Part shown: one piece after another, positions 5,620 through 7,292 of the stretch
How positions within the stretch are numbered: position 1 is the first letter of the stretch
Layout: every line of letters starts with the position of its first letter
Source of the DNA: Acidobacteriaceae bacterium
GTDB taxonomy: Bacteria; Acidobacteriota; Terriglobia; Terriglobales; Acidobacteriaceae
DNA: 7,292 nt
Direction: 5' to 3'
Assembly: GCA_003151875.1 (NCBI GenBank)
Contig: PLYW01000290.1
Coordinates: 1-7,292 of the forward strand
Notes under the pieces: model-generated
Databases searched by the model: none
Seen by the model: only the letters and a program-made list of their open reading frames with translations
Told to the model about the DNA's origin: nothing
Program-made: the position numbers and the translations under genes

Positions 5620-6096
5620 ATGTCGTTCCTTCGTTACCTGATGTTGTTGTCACTGGTGATCTGGATTGGCGGACTGATCTTCTTTGCGTTCGTGCTGGCG
5701 CCGACGGTTTTTGCGGTCTTGCCCACCCGGCAACTGGCGGGCAATGTGGTCAACCGCAGCTTAGGCATCATGCACTGGATGGCGATCGCGTGTGGCGTGA
5801 TATTTGCCGTGGCCTCCATGATCGATTCGCGGATGGTGAATGGCGTCGCCGATCCGTTTGCGGCCCGCAACCTTTTGATCTACGCGATGATCATCTTGAC
5901 GTTGGTTGGCATGTTTGGCATCGCGTCGCGGATGCTGGTCCTGCGTCAGCAGATGGGCGTCATCGACGACGTGCCGCAGGACGACGCCCGCCGGGTGGAG
6001 TTCAATCGCCTGCACGTGTGGTCCACGCGCATCGAGGGATCGGTACTGGTGCTCGGACTGGCGTTGCTGTATCTGACCGCGCGGAGAATGTCGTAA
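5620..6096 (+). CDS. DUF4149 domain-containing integral membrane protein
   Basis: Encodes 158 residues from the ATG at 5620, which has GAGG (5611-5614) 5 bases upstream. An in-frame ATG at 5596 would give 166 residues and has no ribosome binding site. Four hydrophobic helices lie at about 5-33, 47-69, 84-106 and 138-154. The first carries the WIGGLIFFAFVLAPTVFAVLP pattern, and before the last helix there is the conserved RRVEFNRLHVWSTRIEG segment, both typical of DUF4149 (TMEM205-like). The role of the family in bacteria is not established. It lies 45 bp after hypB on the same strand and may be cotranscribed, but nothing ties it to nickel handling. Its stop at 6094-6096 directly precedes the tandem repeat region. 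Confidence 0.88.
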   Translation: MSFLRYLMLLSLVIWIGGLIFFAFVLAPTVFAVLPTRQLAGNVVNRSLGIMHWMAIACGVIFAVASMIDSRMVNGVADPFAARNLLIYAMIILTLVGMFGIASRMLVLRQQMGVIDDVPQDDARRVEFNRLHVWSTRIEGSVLVLGLALLYLTARRMS

Positions 6097-6100
6097 ACCA

Positions 6101-6128
6101 GTTTCAAGTTTCGAGTTTCGAGTTTCCA
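6101..6128. repeat. Heptanucleotide tandem repeat array 1, GTTTCRA x4
   Basis: Four head-to-tail 7-bp units starting at 6101, 6108, 6115 and 6122: GTTTCAA, GTTTCGA, GTTTCGA, GTTTCCA, followed by a decayed GTTCCTG. The array begins 4 bases after the stop of the DUF4149 gene. Unit length and degeneracy suggest slippage or a repeat family comparable in unit size to the cyanobacterial short tandemly repeated heptamers. It does not encode anything evident. Confidence 0.9.
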
Positions 6129-6147
6129 GTTCCTGCGGTTGCTCAGA

Positions 6148-6173
6148 GCTAATGGCTAAGAGCTAAGAGCTGG
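6148..6173. repeat. Heptanucleotide tandem repeat array 2, GCTAAGA x3
   Basis: 7-bp units from 6148: GCTAATG, GCTAAGA, GCTAAGA and a partial GCTGG. The unit differs in sequence from array 1 but has the same length and the same direction of tandem arrangement. It lies 20 bases after array 1. A short palindrome GGCTGCAGCC follows at 6177-6186. Confidence 0.82.
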
Positions 6174-6190
6174 TCTGGCTGCAGCCGCTA

Positions 6191-6218
6191 GCGAATAGCG
6201 AGAAGCGAAAGGCGAAAG
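6191..6218. repeat. Heptanucleotide tandem repeat array 3, GCGAAAG x4, reaching the ychF ribosome binding site
   Basis: Four 7-bp units from 6191: GCGAATA, GCGAGAA, GCGAAAG, GCGAAAG. The last unit plus the following bases form AAAGGG at 6215-6220, 5 bases before the ychF ATG, which is the only Shine-Dalgarno-like sequence there. The array thus runs into the translation start signal of ychF. Confidence 0.88.
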
Positions 6219-6225
6219 GGCACTC

Positions 6226-7292
6226 ATGAAAACCGGAATCATAGGCCTGCCACAAGTGGGCAAGACGTCGTTGTTCGTGATGTTGACCAAGCAGCAGGTA
6301 GCGCAGCGCACGGGAAATCCGCGCGAGGCGCACCTCGGAGTCACCAAGGTCCCCGACGACCGCCTCGACCGCTTGGCTGCGCTGTATAACCCTAAGAAAC
6401 TGATACACGCCAGCGTCGAGTTCGCCGATGTGGCGGCGCTGAGCCAGGAGGCGCTGAATGAAACCGCCTTCGCCGCTAACTTGCGCAATGTGGACGCGCT
6501 GGCCCACGTGGTGCGCGTCTTCGAAGATGACTCAATCGCGCATGTCGGCCCCATCGATCCGCTGCGCGATATCAAGAACATTGACTTCGACCTGATCGTC
6601 AACGATCTGGGGCAGGTGGAAAAGCGGCTGGAGCGCGTCGAAAAAGACTTGAAAAAGATGAAGACGGCGGAACTGGAGCGCGAGCACGACTTGCTGAAAC
6701 GCGCCAAGGCCCATCTGGAAACCGAGCGCCCGCTGCGCGAGATGGAAATGACTCCCGAGGACAAAAAGCGGGTGCGCGGTTTCATGTTCCTGAGCGAGAA
6801 GCCGATGCTGTACGTGCTCAACATCGGCGAAAGTCCGTCGCTAGGTAAGGACCTTGAGGAAGCCGTCGCAAAATACGGAGTGACGGAAGTGGCGGCCCGG
6901 CTGAACACGAGCGCGCTGGCGGTGTGTGCCAAGGTCGAAGCCGAACTCGCCGAAATGAGCGATGAGGATGCTGCCGAGTTCCTCGCAAGCTATGAGCTGA
7001 AAGAAAGTGGACTGGTTCGGCTGATCCGCAAGACCTACGAGTTGCTGGGACTGATTTCTTTCTTCACCGTGGGCGAAGACGAGTGCCGCGCATGGACTGT
7101 GGAGCGCGGATCGAAAGCGGTGCACGCCGCCGGCGCCATCCACACCGACCTGGAACACCATTTCATCCGCGCCGAAACCATTCACTGGGACCAACTGCTC
7201 GATGCCGGCTCAGAAGCCGAAGGACGCGCCCGCGGCACACTGCGCCTGGAAGGCAAGGAGTACATCGTGAAGGACGGCGATGTCATGCACAT
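6226..7292 (+). CDS. ychF: YchF/OLA1-family ATPase with degenerate G2/G3 motifs (3' partial)
   Basis: The ATG at 6226 opens 355 codons that run off the window. Family members end about YIVxDGDVMxFRFNV, so only a handful of residues are missing. The P-loop is GLPQVGKTS (8-16 region; usual YchF GLPNVGKST). NIGE (199-202) matches the YchF NxxE motif that gives ATP over GTP preference. A coiled-coil-like helical insert spans about 125-170 (VEKRLERVEKDLKKMK...). The C-terminal TGS domain starts near 274 (LGLISFFTVGEDECRAWTV) and contains AAGAIHTDLEHHFIRAETI and EGKEYIVKDGDVMH. His106 (DDSIAHVG) aligns with E. coli YchF His114, reported to be needed for ATP hydrolysis. The usual switch I stretch FPFCTIEPN is replaced by NPREAHLGV. 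G3 DxAG is D68-V-A-A, and the Gly/Lys-rich loop after it is shortened. YchF is a ribosome-associated translation and oxidative stress factor; this variant may bind nucleotide differently. Confidence 0.93.
   Translation, partial: MKTGIIGLPQVGKTSLFVMLTKQQVAQRTGNPREAHLGVTKVPDDRLDRLAALYNPKKLIHASVEFADVAALSQEALNETAFAANLRNVDALAHVVRVFEDDSIAHVGPIDPLRDIKNIDFDLIVNDLGQVEKRLERVEKDLKKMKTAELEREHDLLKRAKAHLETERPLREMEMTPEDKKRVRGFMFLSEKPMLYVLNIGESPSLGKDLEEAVAKYGVTEVAARLNTSALAVCAKVEAELAEMSDEDAAEFLASYELKESGLVRLIRKTYELLGLISFFTVGEDECRAWTVERGSKAVHAAGAIHTDLEHHFIRAETIHWDQLLDAGSEAEGRARGTLRLEGKEYIVKDGDVMH

Noticed and set aside
5511..6152. Plus-strand open frame of 213 codons overlapping the hypB end and the DUF4149 gene
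   Set aside because: The DUF4149 frame has four membrane helices and family motifs. This frame has neither and runs into the repeat array.
6101..6218. CRISPR array
   Set aside because: The units are 7 bp and contiguous, without spacers, and change sequence between blocks.
6156..6932. Minus-strand open frame of 258 codons opposite ychF
   Set aside because: The product is Ser/Arg-rich without motifs and lies opposite a clear YchF; it is a shadow frame.

Overview
The window is a typical piece of GC-rich soil-type bacterial chromosome. Gene content and style point to Acidobacteriota (Koribacter/Sulfotelmatobacter-like Terriglobia): a bacterial PSMA-like M28 peptidase, a LytS/LytTR two-component pair, a divergent YchF with a degenerate G domain, and heptanucleotide tandem repeats between genes. 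The assignment comes from recall of family styles, not from a search, so it is tentative.

Layout. (1) 1-1098, plus strand: C-terminal part of an M28 (glutamate carboxypeptidase II-like) metallopeptidase; its N-terminus lies outside the window. (2) 1106-4030, minus strand: a probable four-gene unit read right to left, made of a LytS-type membrane histidine kinase, a LytTR response regulator (23-bp overlap), a 95-residue DUF3566-like membrane protein and an ECF sigma factor. ECF-style promoter candidates lie before the kinase and before the small membrane protein, and the sigma factor has no anti-sigma gene beside it. The unit may therefore be fed by its own sigma factor. (3) 4031-4251: a divergent regulatory region with inverted repeats. 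(4) 4252-4559, plus strand: a toxin-antitoxin remnant, with an intact small antitoxin-like gene joined through a GTGA overlap to the first ~20 codons of a RelE/ParE-type toxin. (5) 4547-5574: hypA and hypB, nickel-insertion chaperones for NiFe hydrogenase (or urease), overlapping by ATGA. hypA starts inside the toxin remnant and has no ribosome binding site of its own. (6) 5620-6096: a DUF4149 four-helix membrane protein. (7) 6097-6225: an intergenic region filled with three different 7-bp tandem repeat arrays. (8) 6226-7292: ychF, cut by the window edge within a few codons of its expected end.

How the parts may work together. The kinase/regulator pair, the His-bearing small membrane protein and the Cys-bearing ECF factor look like one envelope or metal sensing unit, but this is inference. 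HypA and HypB act as a pair in nickel delivery; their enzyme target is not in the window. The most unusual structures are the triple heptamer-repeat region before ychF, the toxin remnant fused to hypA, and the loss of the usual G2/G3 residues in YchF.
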